Shown piece after piece: positions 32,586 through 41,660 of a stretch of DNA of 64,000 nucleotides. The DNA is from Clostridia bacterium (GTDB lineage Bacteria > Bacillota > Clostridia > TANB77 > CAG-465), in contig JAUNGP010000005.1 in assembly GCA_030524345.1 (NCBI GenBank), positions 40,225 to 104,224 on the forward strand, in the 5' to 3' direction. Position 1 is the first letter of the stretch. The number at the start of each line of letters is the position of its first letter. Made by a program: the position numbers and the translations under genes. Under the pieces are notes generated by a model. That model worked only from the letters and a program-made list of their open reading frames with translations, did no database searches and was not told the DNA's origin.

Positions 32586-34562
32586 ATGAGTAATTTAAAA
32601 AAGAGAAAATGGCTAGATCTTAAAATATTTTCAGTTAGAATTTTTATCTTATCAGTTATTATAATATTGGCAACGATTGTTTCTATTGTAAAGCCAATCA
32701 CTTTATATGTAGATTTATCAATTATACTTATTACATCATTGCTTTGTATTTATGTTTGTATTACTGAAATAAGAGGAAGAAAGTATAGAATTGACGAAAT
32801 ATCAAAAAGTCTAGATATTGTTTTAAAAGATAGCTTTAGTCTGATTGATATCCCTATGGTTATGCTTACTGATAAAAATAAAATGATTTGGCAAAATAAT
32901 GCATCAAATCATATATTGCCTAAAGATATTATAGAAGAAACTGCACAAAAACTTTCAAAGCAAAAAAGACATACTGAGGTTACAAGTGTTACAATCAATA
33001 TTGGAAATGGCGAAGTTTATAGTGCGGTTGGAAATAATATTAAATTTGATGATACAGACTGTTTATTGATATCCTTTATTAATAGAACATATGAAACTAA
33101 CTTAAAAAAGACTTTAGAAGACACTAGGGTTTCGGTTGGTGTAATTTTTGTTGATAATTATGAAGAAACAATGCAGGGATTAGATGATGTAAAGAAAGCA
33201 GAAATAACTTCCATGATTGAGAAAGAGTTACGTAACTTTGCTTCTGAAAATAAAGGCGTAATTGCTAAGGTAGATAAGGATAAGTTTATATTATTTGTCG
33301 AAAAACAATATGCCGAAAGTATGGAAGAAGGAACTTTTGCAATTTTAGAACGCGTAAGAAATATCACAAATATAACGAAATTACCGATAACAGTATCTAT
33401 AGGTATGTCTTATTCTGAGGATACATTAGAAGAAAGGTATAAATCTAGTTCTTCAGCTTTAGATATTGCTTTAGGACGTGGTGGAGATCAGGCAGTTATT
33501 AAAAAAGATAAAAAGTTTGAGTTTTTTGGAGGTTCAAATCTTGGACTTGAGAAAACAAGTAGAGTTAGAGCTAGAACAATATCTCAGGCTTTAAAAGAGG
33601 TAATGGAAAAATCTGATAATATTTATATTATGGGACACAAAAACACTGATATTGACTGTATTGGTGCCGCAATTGGTGTTTACAAGATTGCCAATAGTTT
33701 GAATAAAAATGCAAAAATTGTTACTGATGCAAAATGTAATAGTAGTACAAAAACACTTATTAATAAATTAAAGGAAAATGATGAATATGAAAATGTATTT
33801 ATCACAAGTTCTGATTTGAAAAAAACAGAAATTACAAATAATGATTTTATAGTTGTTGTAGATACACATAAAAAGTCATATTTAGCATATCCAGACTTTT
33901 TGGATGAGTTTGAAAAAATTGCTGTAATAGATCACCATAGAAGAGGTCCCGAATTCATTGATTATGCATTACTTACTTATCATGAAATCTATGCTTCTTC
34001 TGCATCTGAGTTGGTTACTGAGCTTTTAATGTATTCAGATCATATTGTTCTTACCCCAGTTGAAGCTGAATGTTTATATGCTGGAATCGTTATGGATACA
34101 AAAAACTTCATGTTTAAGACAGGTGTTAGAACATTTGAAGTTGCTGCTTATTTGAAGAAATTTGGTATCGATGTTGCTGAAGTAAAACAATTATTTCAAA
34201 ATGATTTTGAAACATACATTGCTAAGGTGGATATTGTAAAGAATGCAGAAATTATCAAGGGAAAAATTGCTGTATCTAGTTGTGAAGAAAAACACGAGGA
34301 TATGCCAATTATTGCTGCCCAAGCTGCCGATGAATTATTGTCAATATCTGGAATTATTGCATCTTTTGTATTGTGTAAAGTAGATAATATTGTGATGATT
34401 TCTGGTAGGTCTATGGGGGATATCAATGTTCAATTAATACTAGAAAAAATTGGTGGTGGAGGCCATTTGACTTTTGCTGGAGCTCAAATAGCTGGTATAA
34501 CAATAGAGGAAGCAAGAGAAAAATTGCTAGAAAGTATTAATGATTATTTTAATAAAGAATAA
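32586..34562 (+). CDS. gdpP: cyclic-di-AMP phosphodiesterase GdpP
   Basis: 658 aa. Two N-terminal membrane helices (residues ~15-60), a degenerate PAS domain, a degenerate GGDEF domain (VGVIFVDNYEETM, ITVSIGMSYSED, LGRGGDQAV), then the catalytic DHH domain (IMGHKNTDIDCIGAAIG, VVVDTHKK, AVIDHHRRG) and DHHA1 (IGGGGHLTFAGAQ). This order is diagnostic for GdpP/YybT, which hydrolyses c-di-AMP and so affects potassium and cell-wall homeostasis. Head of the conserved gdpP-rplI-dnaB group. Confidence 0.96.
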   Translation: MSNLKKRKWLDLKIFSVRIFILSVIIILATIVSIVKPITLYVDLSIILITSLLCIYVCITEIRGRKYRIDEISKSLDIVLKDSFSLIDIPMVMLTDKNKMIWQNNASNHILPKDIIEETAQKLSKQKRHTEVTSVTINIGNGEVYSAVGNNIKFDDTDCLLISFINRTYETNLKKTLEDTRVSVGVIFVDNYEETMQGLDDVKKAEITSMIEKELRNFASENKGVIAKVDKDKFILFVEKQYAESMEEGTFAILERVRNITNITKLPITVSIGMSYSEDTLEERYKSSSSALDIALGRGGDQAVIKKDKKFEFFGGSNLGLEKTSRVRARTISQALKEVMEKSDNIYIMGHKNTDIDCIGAAIGVYKIANSLNKNAKIVTDAKCNSSTKTLINKLKENDEYENVFITSSDLKKTEITNNDFIVVVDTHKKSYLAYPDFLDEFEKIAVIDHHRRGPEFIDYALLTYHEIYASSASELVTELLMYSDHIVLTPVEAECLYAGIVMDTKNFMFKTGVRTFEVAAYLKKFGIDVAEVKQLFQNDFETYIAKVDIVKNAEIIKGKIAVSSCEEKHEDMPIIAAQAADELLSISGIIASFVLCKVDNIVMISGRSMGDINVQLILEKIGGGGHLTFAGAQIAGITIEEAREKLLESINDYFNKE

Positions 34563-34587
34563 GATAAAATAGAAGGGAGTGGCAATC

Positions 34588-35034
34588 ATGAGAGTTGTAC
34601 TAAATCAAGATATAAAAGGAATTGGTAAAAAGAATCAAATTGTAGAAGTAAGTGAAGGATATGCAAGAAATTTCTTAATACCTAAAAAAATGGTAAGTGT
34701 AGCTGATAATCGAGCAATTAATGAAGCAAAAAATAGGATTGAGTCACTAGCCTTTAAGAAAGGAAAAGAAATAGAGGCTGCAGAAGGATATAAAAAGAAA
34801 ATAGAAGAGTCCTTTATTGAGTTTAAACATAAAGTGGGAGAGGGAAGTAAGCTCTTTGGAAGTGTTACAGAAAAAGACATTTCTGAAGCAATTAAAGCTA
34901 AATTTAATATTTCTGTGGATAAGAAAAAAGTGATGATAAAAAATCCTATCAAAAATTTGGGAACATATACCGTTGATATTAAATTGTATGAAGGGATAGT
35001 GGCAAAGTTAAAAATTGTAGTAGTTGGACAGTAG
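34588..35034 (+). CDS. rplI: 50S ribosomal protein L9
   Basis: 148 aa from ATG 34588 (AAGGGAG 8 nt upstream). MRVVLNQDIKGIGKKNQIVE and GYARNFLIPKKMVSVAD give the N-terminal domain; the long connecting helix and the C-terminal KLFGSVTEKDISEAIKAKFN are also normal. Conserved position between gdpP and dnaB. Confidence 0.97.
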   Translation: MRVVLNQDIKGIGKKNQIVEVSEGYARNFLIPKKMVSVADNRAINEAKNRIESLAFKKGKEIEAAEGYKKKIEESFIEFKHKVGEGSKLFGSVTEKDISEAIKAKFNISVDKKKVMIKNPIKNLGTYTVDIKLYEGIVAKLKIVVVGQ

Positions 35035-35043
35035 GTGTGTATT

Positions 35044-36387
35044 ATGGAAAGTGAAGTAGTAAATAAAGTACAACCAAATGATACAATTGCAGAACAAGCA
35101 GTATTAGGTTCTATGCTTGTTGATACAGAAGCTGTAATTGCTGCAGTAGAAATATTAAAACCAGAAGATTTTTATAGAGAAGATAATAGAGAAATATACG
35201 CCGCAATGCTTGAGATATATTCACTTGGTAAACATATTGACATGATTACATTAATGGAACAGCTAAGACTTAGAGGAACCCTTGAAAGGGTAGGAGATAG
35301 TCAATATATAGCAACACTTATTGATAATGTACCAACAACTTCAAATATTGAGAATTATGTTAAGATAGTTGAAGAAAAGTCAGTTCTTAGGAAACTGATA
35401 AAAACATCAAATGATATTATAAAACTTAGTTACTCTCAAACAGAAGAAGTAGATAGTATAATAGAGCAAGCAGAAAAACAGGTCTTTGATGTTGTACAAA
35501 ATAGGAATTCAAAAGGATATTCTAGTATGAAAGAAATCCTTGTTACTGCTTTTGATATGATAGAAAATATGTATCAAAATAAAAATAAAGTATCAGGGAT
35601 AGAATCAGGATTTATAGATTTAGATAATAAGATATCTGGATTAAATCCTTCTGATTTAATTATTGTGGCTGCAAGACCTGCAATGGGAAAATCAGCTTTT
35701 GTTTTAAATATTGCAAATTTTGTTGCCATGCATATGAAAACACCAGTAATGATTTTTAGTCTTGAGATGTCAAAAGAACAAATGGTAACAAGAATTCTTA
35801 GCAGTGAGAGTGAAATTGATAGTATGAAACTAAGAAATGCAAATTTTGATTCTGAGGATTGGTTAAAACTTGGTGAAACAAGTGGAAAATTAACAGATGT
35901 TCCTTTATATATTGATGATACACCAGGGCTTTCAGCATCAGAGCTTAGAGCAAAATGTAGAAAAGCTAAGCTTGAAAAGGGAATCGGTCTTGTCATTATT
36001 GATTATTTACAACTAATGGAATCGAAGTCTCGTGGAAATACATCAAGACAACAAGAAATATCTGATATTAGCCGTTCTTTAAAAATTCTTGCCAAAGAAT
36101 TAAAGGTACCTGTAATAGCTTTATCGCAACTTAGTCGTGCTACTGAATCTAGAACAGATCATAGACCGATGTTAAGTGATCTTCGTGAATCAGGAGCTAT
36201 TGAGCAGGATGCAGATATTGTTATGTTTTTACATAGAGAGGATTATTATGACCCAGAGACAGAAAAGAAAAATGTGGCAGAAGTCATCATTGCCAAAAAC
36301 AGAAATGGTGAAACTGGTACTGTTGAGCTTGCATGGCTTGGTCAATATACAAAATTTGCTAATTTATATAGAGGTCCAGAAGCATGA
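35044..36387 (+). CDS. dnaB: replicative DNA helicase DnaB
   Basis: 447 aa from ATG 35044. N-terminal domain (NDTIAEQAVLGSMLVDTEAV), linker, and RecA-like motor with Walker A ARPAMGKSAFVL (~residue 210), FSLEMSKEQM, Walker B LVIIDYLQLM and arginine-finger region SRATESRTDHRPMLSDLRES. Ring helicase of the replication fork. Its last four bases overlap the tilS start. Confidence 0.97.
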   Translation: MESEVVNKVQPNDTIAEQAVLGSMLVDTEAVIAAVEILKPEDFYREDNREIYAAMLEIYSLGKHIDMITLMEQLRLRGTLERVGDSQYIATLIDNVPTTSNIENYVKIVEEKSVLRKLIKTSNDIIKLSYSQTEEVDSIIEQAEKQVFDVVQNRNSKGYSSMKEILVTAFDMIENMYQNKNKVSGIESGFIDLDNKISGLNPSDLIIVAARPAMGKSAFVLNIANFVAMHMKTPVMIFSLEMSKEQMVTRILSSESEIDSMKLRNANFDSEDWLKLGETSGKLTDVPLYIDDTPGLSASELRAKCRKAKLEKGIGLVIIDYLQLMESKSRGNTSRQQEISDISRSLKILAKELKVPVIALSQLSRATESRTDHRPMLSDLRESGAIEQDADIVMFLHREDYYDPETEKKNVAEVIIAKNRNGETGTVELAWLGQYTKFANLYRGPEA

Positions 36388-37409
36388 GAAATTTAAAAGA
36401 GAAAAATATTGTTGAGTTAATTGAAGAAGAAGTGGAAAAAAATATAATTAGGGAATCACTAATAGAAAATGGTGATAAATTAATTGTTGCTGTTTCAGGT
36501 GGCCCTGATTCTATTTGTTTATTAAATGTATTATATACGATTAGAAGAAAAATGAGAGTAAATTATGGTATTGAGTATTCACTGATTGTTGCTCACGTAA
36601 ATCATATGCTAAGAGAAGAGTCAGAAGACGAAAAAGTGTATGTTGAGAATATTTGTAAAAATTTAGAAATACCATTTTATTATTTAAAAAAAGATGTTAG
36701 AAATTTATCTAAGCAAGAAAAAATGTCAGAAGAAACTTATGGAAGAAAAATACGCTATGAGTTTTTTAATGAAGTTTTAGAGAAAGAAAAAGCACAGAAA
36801 ATAGTGACAGCACATAATGCCAATGATGATGTGGAAACAATACTGCTTAATTTATTTAGAGGATGCGGTCTGAAAGGTCTTACTGGTATCGAATTCCAAT
36901 ATAAAAATATTATAAGACCATTAATGACAGTTGAAAAAAAAGACATTATGGAGTATAATATATTGAAAAACCTCAATCCATGTATTGATAGAACTAATTT
37001 TGAATTAATATGTCCAAGAAATAAAGTTAGAAATGCATTGATACCGGAGTTAGAAAAGGAATATAATCCTAATATTTTAAAAAGCATTCTTAGAATGAAA
37101 AATATTTTAATTGAGGATGAAAATTTTTTAAATAATTATACATTAAATGTTGTTAAACAAAGCATAATAGAATATAATGAATATATTAAGTTTAATTATA
37201 GTGAGCTTATCAAAGAACATGTAGCTATAAAAAATAGAGCAATAAGAGAAATCATTAAATTAAAACTACATGACTTAGATGGGTTAACTAATATACATAT
37301 TAATGATATTTTAGATTTATTAGAAAATGGAATAAAGGGCAAAAAATATATAATGGGAAATAAATTTAAAATAGAAATTATCAATAAAAATATAGCCATT
37401 TTATATTAA
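36384..37409 (+). CDS. tilS: tRNA(Ile)-lysidine synthase TilS
   Basis: 341 aa. PP-loop VAVSGGPDSICLLNVL near residue 37, VAHVNHMLREESEDE and TAHNANDDVETILLNLFRGC GLKGLTGI are TilS motifs. Converts C34 of tRNA-Ile(CAU) to lysidine so that AUA codons are read as Ile. Shorter than the ~460-aa Bacillus form, lacking most of the C-terminal lobes. Overlaps dnaB by 4 nt; ftsH follows 17 nt later, without hprT in between. Confidence 0.93.
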   Translation: MRNLKEKNIVELIEEEVEKNIIRESLIENGDKLIVAVSGGPDSICLLNVLYTIRRKMRVNYGIEYSLIVAHVNHMLREESEDEKVYVENICKNLEIPFYYLKKDVRNLSKQEKMSEETYGRKIRYEFFNEVLEKEKAQKIVTAHNANDDVETILLNLFRGCGLKGLTGIEFQYKNIIRPLMTVEKKDIMEYNILKNLNPCIDRTNFELICPRNKVRNALIPELEKEYNPNILKSILRMKNILIEDENFLNNYTLNVVKQSIIEYNEYIKFNYSELIKEHVAIKNRAIREIIKLKLHDLDGLTNIHINDILDLLENGIKGKKYIMGNKFKIEIINKNIAILY

Positions 37410-37426
37410 TGTAAAGGGGAGAAATT

Positions 37427-39232
37427 ATGAAAAATGGAACTTTAAAAACTGTAATATCATATTTGATTATTATAGGAATAGCATTATATGCAATATCACT
37501 TTTAAGTAGTACTGCTACAATGGAAATGTCATATACAGAATTAATGCAAAAAATTGAAGAGAAACAAATTGAAAGTATTGAATTAAAAAGTGATAGACTT
37601 ACAGCAGAGGCAAAATTAAAAGATGAGGAAAATGTCATTCGTGAAGTAAAAATACCTTCTGCTACTACTTTTATTGAAACAATTCAGCCGAAAGTGATAG
37701 CTGGAGAGTTTGTACTTAATGTGGCAAATGAAACTGCAATGGAAGTGATAGCTCCACTAATACCTAATATAATTCTTCTTGTAGGAACATTGTTTATATT
37801 TATATATATGATAAGAAAAACAAATGAGGGTAATAATAAAGCCATGAATTTTGGTAAAAATAGAGCCCAAATGATTGATAAAGATTCGAAAAAGAAAATT
37901 ACCTTTGATAATGTAGCCGGCCTTAAGGAAGAAAAAGAAGAACTTGAAGAAGAAGTTGAATTTTTGAAAAATCCTAAAAAGTATTTAGACATGGGAGCGC
38001 GAATTCCTAAAGGAATACTTCTAGTTGGCGGACCTGGTACTGGTAAGACTTTACTTGCTAAAGCTGTTGCCGGAGAAGCAAATGTTCCATTCTTTTCTAT
38101 TAGTGGTTCTGACTTTGTAGAAATGTTTGTTGGTGTTGGAGCTTCTCGTGTAAGGGACTTATTTGCAGAGGCAAAGGCCAATTCACCATGTATTGTATTT
38201 ATTGATGAAATCGATGCTGTTGGACGTCACAGAGGTGCAGGACTTGGCGGTGGTCATGATGAAAGAGAACAAACTTTGAATCAATTACTTGTTGAAATGG
38301 ATGGATTTGCAACTCATGAGAGTATCATTGTTATGGCTGCTACAAATAGACCAGATATATTAGATCCTGCTTTACTTAGACCTGGTCGATTTGATAGGCA
38401 AATTGTAGTTCATTTACCTGACTTAAAGGCAAGAGAAGAAATATTAAAACTACATGCAAAAAATAAACCATTTATAAAGGGAATAGATTTTAAGGTTATT
38501 GCTAAAAATACTGCTGGATTTAGTGGCGCTGATTTGGAGAATATGATAAATGAAGCAGCACTACTTGCAGCAAGAAAAGAAAAAAAGACGATTAATTTAA
38601 CTGATGTAGAAGAAGCGATGGTAAAAGTTATGATGGGACCTGAAAAGAAGAGTAAGGTGATTAACGATAAAGAGAAAAAATTAACAGCATATCATGAAGC
38701 AGGTCATGCAGTGGTATCAAGATTTCTACCAAATCATGATGGAATACATCAAATATCAATTATTCCTAGAGGAATGGCAGGAGGTTATACAATGTATAAA
38801 CCAACTGATGATAAGAGTTATACATCAAAATCTGAGATGAATGAGCAAATTGTATCACTACTTGGGGGAAGAGTTGCAGAACAGTTAGTATTAAATGATA
38901 TTAGTACAGGAGCTTCAAATGATATAGAGAGGGCTTCAAAGATAGCTAGAGAAATGGTTATGAAATATGGTATGTCTGAAAAACTTGGACCTATAAGTTT
39001 TGGATCTACTCAAGAAGAAGTATTTTTAGGAAAAGAAATGACTACATCTAGAAATTATAGTGAGAAAGTTGCATATGAGATAGATGAAGAAGTAAAAGCA
39101 ATTATTACACGAGCTTATGCATATGCAGAAAGAATTTTAAAAGAAAATATTGATAAGCTTCATAGAGTAGCAGAATTATTAATTGAAAAAGAAAAAATCT
39201 CAGGTGAAGAATTTGATAGTATATTTGCCTAA
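37427..39232 (+). CDS. ftsH: ATP-dependent zinc metalloprotease FtsH
   Basis: 601 aa. Two N-terminal membrane helices flank an extracytoplasmic segment (to ~residue 135), then the AAA+ module: Walker [18 protein letters not shown] (~200), [17 protein letters not shown], Walker [29 protein letters not shown]; the peptidase domain has HEAGHA (~423). Degrades misfolded membrane proteins. AGGGGAG before ATG. Classical tilS-ftsH neighbourhood; a terminator follows. Confidence 0.97.
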   Translation: MKNGTLKTVISYLIIIGIALYAISLLSSTATMEMSYTELMQKIEEKQIESIELKSDRLTAEAKLKDEENVIREVKIPSATTFIETIQPKVIAGEFVLNVANETAMEVIAPLIPNIILLVGTLFIFIYMIRKTNEGNNKAMNFGKNRAQMIDKDSKKKITFDNVAGLKEEKEELEEEVEFLKNPKKYLDMGARIPKGILLVGGPGTGKTLLAKAVAGEANVPFFSISGSDFVEMFVGVGASRVRDLFAEAKANSPCIVFIDEIDAVGRHRGAGLGGGHDEREQTLNQLLVEMDGFATHESIIVMAATNRPDILDPALLRPGRFDRQIVVHLPDLKAREEILKLHAKNKPFIKGIDFKVIAKNTAGFSGADLENMINEAALLAARKEKKTINLTDVEEAMVKVMMGPEKKSKVINDKEKKLTAYHEAGHAVVSRFLPNHDGIHQISIIPRGMAGGYTMYKPTDDKSYTSKSEMNEQIVSLLGGRVAEQLVLNDISTGASNDIERASKIAREMVMKYGMSEKLGPISFGSTQEEVFLGKEMTTSRNYSEKVAYEIDEEVKAIITRAYAYAERILKENIDKLHRVAELLIEKEKISGEEFDSIFA

Positions 39233-39237
39233 ATAGT

Positions 39238-39268
39238 AAAAAAGTTCCTATTTTTAGGAACTTTTATT
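39238..39268 (+). terminator. terminator after ftsH
   Basis: Stem of ~10 bp around AGTTCCTA / TAGGAACT (39240-39265) followed by T residues. Confidence 0.8.
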
Positions 39269-39376
39269 TTTGGCTTGACTTAGAATTTCTTTTGTGTTAG
39301 AATATAAAAACATTAACCATTCAAGAATTCTCATAATTGTAGAATTCGGTAAATTTCAATTATAGGAGGTCTTTAT

Positions 39377-39700
39377 ATGCAGAAAGTGAATCTTAAGGAA
39401 ATTGTTTTCCCAAATAATGGGATTAGCACTGTTAGTTATTTTAAGGCGGGAGTTCTATGGATATTGGCAGGCGAGCATAAACCGATTATCAGAAAAGCAG
39501 AAAAAGGCGAAAAATCAACACTCAATGATCCTGAAGTAATTAAAGTAATTTCCGAGGCCGTTCCCGGACAGAATTCATATCTTATGGATCTGACGATTAG
39601 ATCTAATATCAATGAATGCGTAATTAGCGATCCGAATTATACTTTGGAAGAGAAGGTTAGTAAAATTGCAGACAGCATCTCCAAGTTTGTAATTTGTTAA
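39377..39700 (+). CDS. hypothetical protein (107 aa)
   Basis: AGGAGG precedes the ATG. Starts MQKVNLKEIVFPNNGISTVS, contains ISEAVPGQNSYLMDL and ends with VSKIADSISKFVIC. Soluble, mixed alpha/beta, no recognised family. Base use is richer in G+C than ftsH or rpsB (for example GAGGCCGTTCCCGGACAG), like 29236-29766 and 54131-55591, suggesting acquisition from a different background. It is a single gene with a hairpin after it. Confidence 0.7.
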   Translation: MQKVNLKEIVFPNNGISTVSYFKAGVLWILAGEHKPIIRKAEKGEKSTLNDPEVIKVISEAVPGQNSYLMDLTIRSNINECVISDPNYTLEEKVSKIADSISKFVIC

Positions 39701-39725
39701 ACTAAGCATGGTTATTTAAGAAAAC

Positions 39726-39758
39726 AAGAGTCGACTATTAATTTAGTTGGCTCTTTTG
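39726..39758 (+). terminator. terminator after the 107-aa gene
   Basis: Stem AAGAGTCGACT (39727-39737 approx.) with AGTTGGCTCTT, including one G-T pair, then TTT. Confidence 0.65.
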
Positions 39759-39822
39759 CAATAAAATAAATGATAACTTATAATTTATTTACAATATTTA
39801 GCAAATAATTAAAATATCTCTA

Positions 39823-39894
39823 TTGATAATTTGCATTATTTGTGTTATAATATATACACTTGTATGTTACGTAATAAATGTGCAAGTGTATATA
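39823..39894 (+). promoter_or_regulatory. rpsB promoter with overlapping 12-bp inverted repeat
   Basis: TTGATA (39823-39828), 17-nt spacer, TATAAT (39846-39851). A perfect inverted repeat, TATATACACTTG (39851-39862) and CAAGTGTATATA (39883-39894), begins at the last base of the -10. As the start site falls in the left arm, it could be an operator rather than only an mRNA hairpin. A ~130-nt leader follows before the AAGGAGG of rpsB. Confidence 0.6.
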
Positions 39895-39988
39895 TTATAA
39901 CACACACAAATGGAGCTTATGCTTCTTCCTATATGGATGTAGTAAGTGCTGATGTTTGTGGAGGATTAAAAGAAGGAGGAATTTTTAA

Positions 39989-40819
39989 ATGGCAATTATA
40001 CCAATGAAATCATTACTAGAAGCCGGTGTACATTTTGGACACCAAACAAAAAGATGGGACCCAAGAATGGCTCCATACATATTTACTGCAAGAAATGGAA
40101 TTTATATCTTAGACTTGCAAAAAACTTTAAAGAAGGTGCAAGAAGCTTATAACTTAACAAAAAAGGTTGTAGCTGATGGCGGAGTAGTTCTATTTGTTGG
40201 AACTAAGAAACAAATTCAAGAAACAATGAAACAAGAAGCTGAAAGATGTGGAATGTACTACATCAATAGCAGATGGTTAGGTGGAACATTAACTAACTTT
40301 GCTACAATCAAGAAAAGAATAGCAAGACTTGTTGAATTAGAAAAAATGGAACAAGATGGAACTTTTGATGTACTTCCTAAAAAAGAAGTAATCAAATTAA
40401 GAAAAGAAATGGAGATTTTAAACACTAACCTTGGTGGTATTAAAGATATGGAAAAACTTCCATCACTTATATTCTTAGCAGATTCTAAAAAAGAATATAT
40501 TTGTACTAAGGAAGCTAGAAAACTTAATATTCCAACTATTGGTTTGATTGATTCTAACTGTAATCCAGAAGATGTTGACTATGTTATTCCTGGAAATGAT
40601 GATGCAGTAAGATCAGTAAGCTTAATTGCTTCTAAAATTGCTGATGCAGTAATCGAGGCAAAAGAAGGAAATTTAAGTGAAGCAGAAGACGATGAAGAAA
40701 TTGAAACAATGGAAGAATTAGTACAAAAAGAAGGAGTAGATAAAATCGAAAGAAAACCTAGACAAAATAATAAAAAAGCTACTCATACTAAAAAAGAAAA
40801 AACAGAACAGAGTAAATAA
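39989..40819 (+). CDS. rpsB: 30S ribosomal protein S2
   Basis: 276 aa. [57 protein letters not shown] are S2 motifs. An extra acidic-then-basic C-terminal tail (~residues 228-276) makes it longer than the ~235-aa norm. Followed by tsf as usual. Confidence 0.97.
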   Translation: MAIIPMKSLLEAGVHFGHQTKRWDPRMAPYIFTARNGIYILDLQKTLKKVQEAYNLTKKVVADGGVVLFVGTKKQIQETMKQEAERCGMYYINSRWLGGTLTNFATIKKRIARLVELEKMEQDGTFDVLPKKEVIKLRKEMEILNTNLGGIKDMEKLPSLIFLADSKKEYICTKEARKLNIPTIGLIDSNCNPEDVDYVIPGNDDAVRSVSLIASKIADAVIEAKEGNLSEAEDDEEIETMEELVQKEGVDKIERKPRQNNKKATHTKKEKTEQSK

Positions 40820-40835
40820 TTAGGAGGTGCTTTAT

Positions 40836-41483
40836 ATGGCAATAACAGCTAGTCAAGTAAAAGAATTAAGAGAAATGACTGGTGCAGGCGTAATGGACTG
40901 CAAAAAAATACTTGTTGAAACAGATGGAGACATGGAAAAAGCAGTAGAACTTTTAAAGAAAAAAGGTATTGCAAAGGCTGCTAAGAAAGCAGATAGAGTT
41001 GCATCTGAAGGAATTGTTGAGGCGTACATACACGGTGGAAAGTATGGTGCTTTAGTAGAAGTAAACTCAGAGACAGATTTTGTATCTAGTAATGAGGACT
41101 TTAAAAGTTTTGTTAAGGATGTAGCTATGCATATAGTTGCTGCAAACCCTAAATATGTTAAACGTGAAGATGTTCCAGAAGCTGTTGTAGAAAAAGAAAA
41201 AGAGACTTTAAAAGCACAAGCTATGGAAGAAGGAAAACCAGAAGCTATTGCTGAAAAAATAGTGGAAGGAAGATTAAATAAATTTTATCAAGAGATTTGC
41301 TTACTTGACCAACCATTTGTCAAAGATCCAGATAAAACTGTTGGGGAACTTTTGGTAGAATTAATAGCTAAGATTGGTGAAAATATAGTAATTAGAAGAT
41401 TTGTTAGATTTGAAAGAGGCGAAGGAATCGAAAAAGAGGAAACTAACTTTGCTGAAGAAGTCATGAAACAAGTTAATGGTTAA
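40836..41483 (+). CDS. tsf: elongation factor Ts
   Basis: 215 aa from ATG 40836 (AGGAGGTG upstream). [24 protein letters not shown] and [20 protein letters not shown] identify the UBA-like and core domains; this is the short (one-core, Firmicutes/Thermus style) version. Nucleotide exchange factor for EF-Tu. pyrH and frr normally follow; here pyrH is displaced by 4.8 kb. Confidence 0.97.
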   Translation: MAITASQVKELREMTGAGVMDCKKILVETDGDMEKAVELLKKKGIAKAAKKADRVASEGIVEAYIHGGKYGALVEVNSETDFVSSNEDFKSFVKDVAMHIVAANPKYVKREDVPEAVVEKEKETLKAQAMEEGKPEAIAEKIVEGRLNKFYQEICLLDQPFVKDPDKTVGELLVELIAKIGENIVIRRFVRFERGEGIEKEETNFAEEVMKQVNG

Positions 41484-41495
41484 TGAATTGATAAA

Positions 41496-41535
41496 AATAA
41501 AGTATGTTTGATATTCAAGCATACTTTATTTTGCT
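41496..41535 (+). terminator. terminator after tsf
   Basis: 11-bp stem (41497-41507 with 41520-41530) followed by TTTTG. Confidence 0.75.
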
Positions 41536-41660
41536 TTTATGTTGCTAATTAATTTTTTTAGTGGTAATCTAAAATAGAAGATAAATTCTGATTCAAGAAG
41601 ATTACTATGCAAATAATAAATTTTAAGAAAGGATACATATAGGTTAGAGGAGTGAATAAT

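Noticed and set aside
41536..41660. Mg2+-sensing riboswitch before mgtA
   Set aside because: The leader is too short and lacks the conserved M-box elements.
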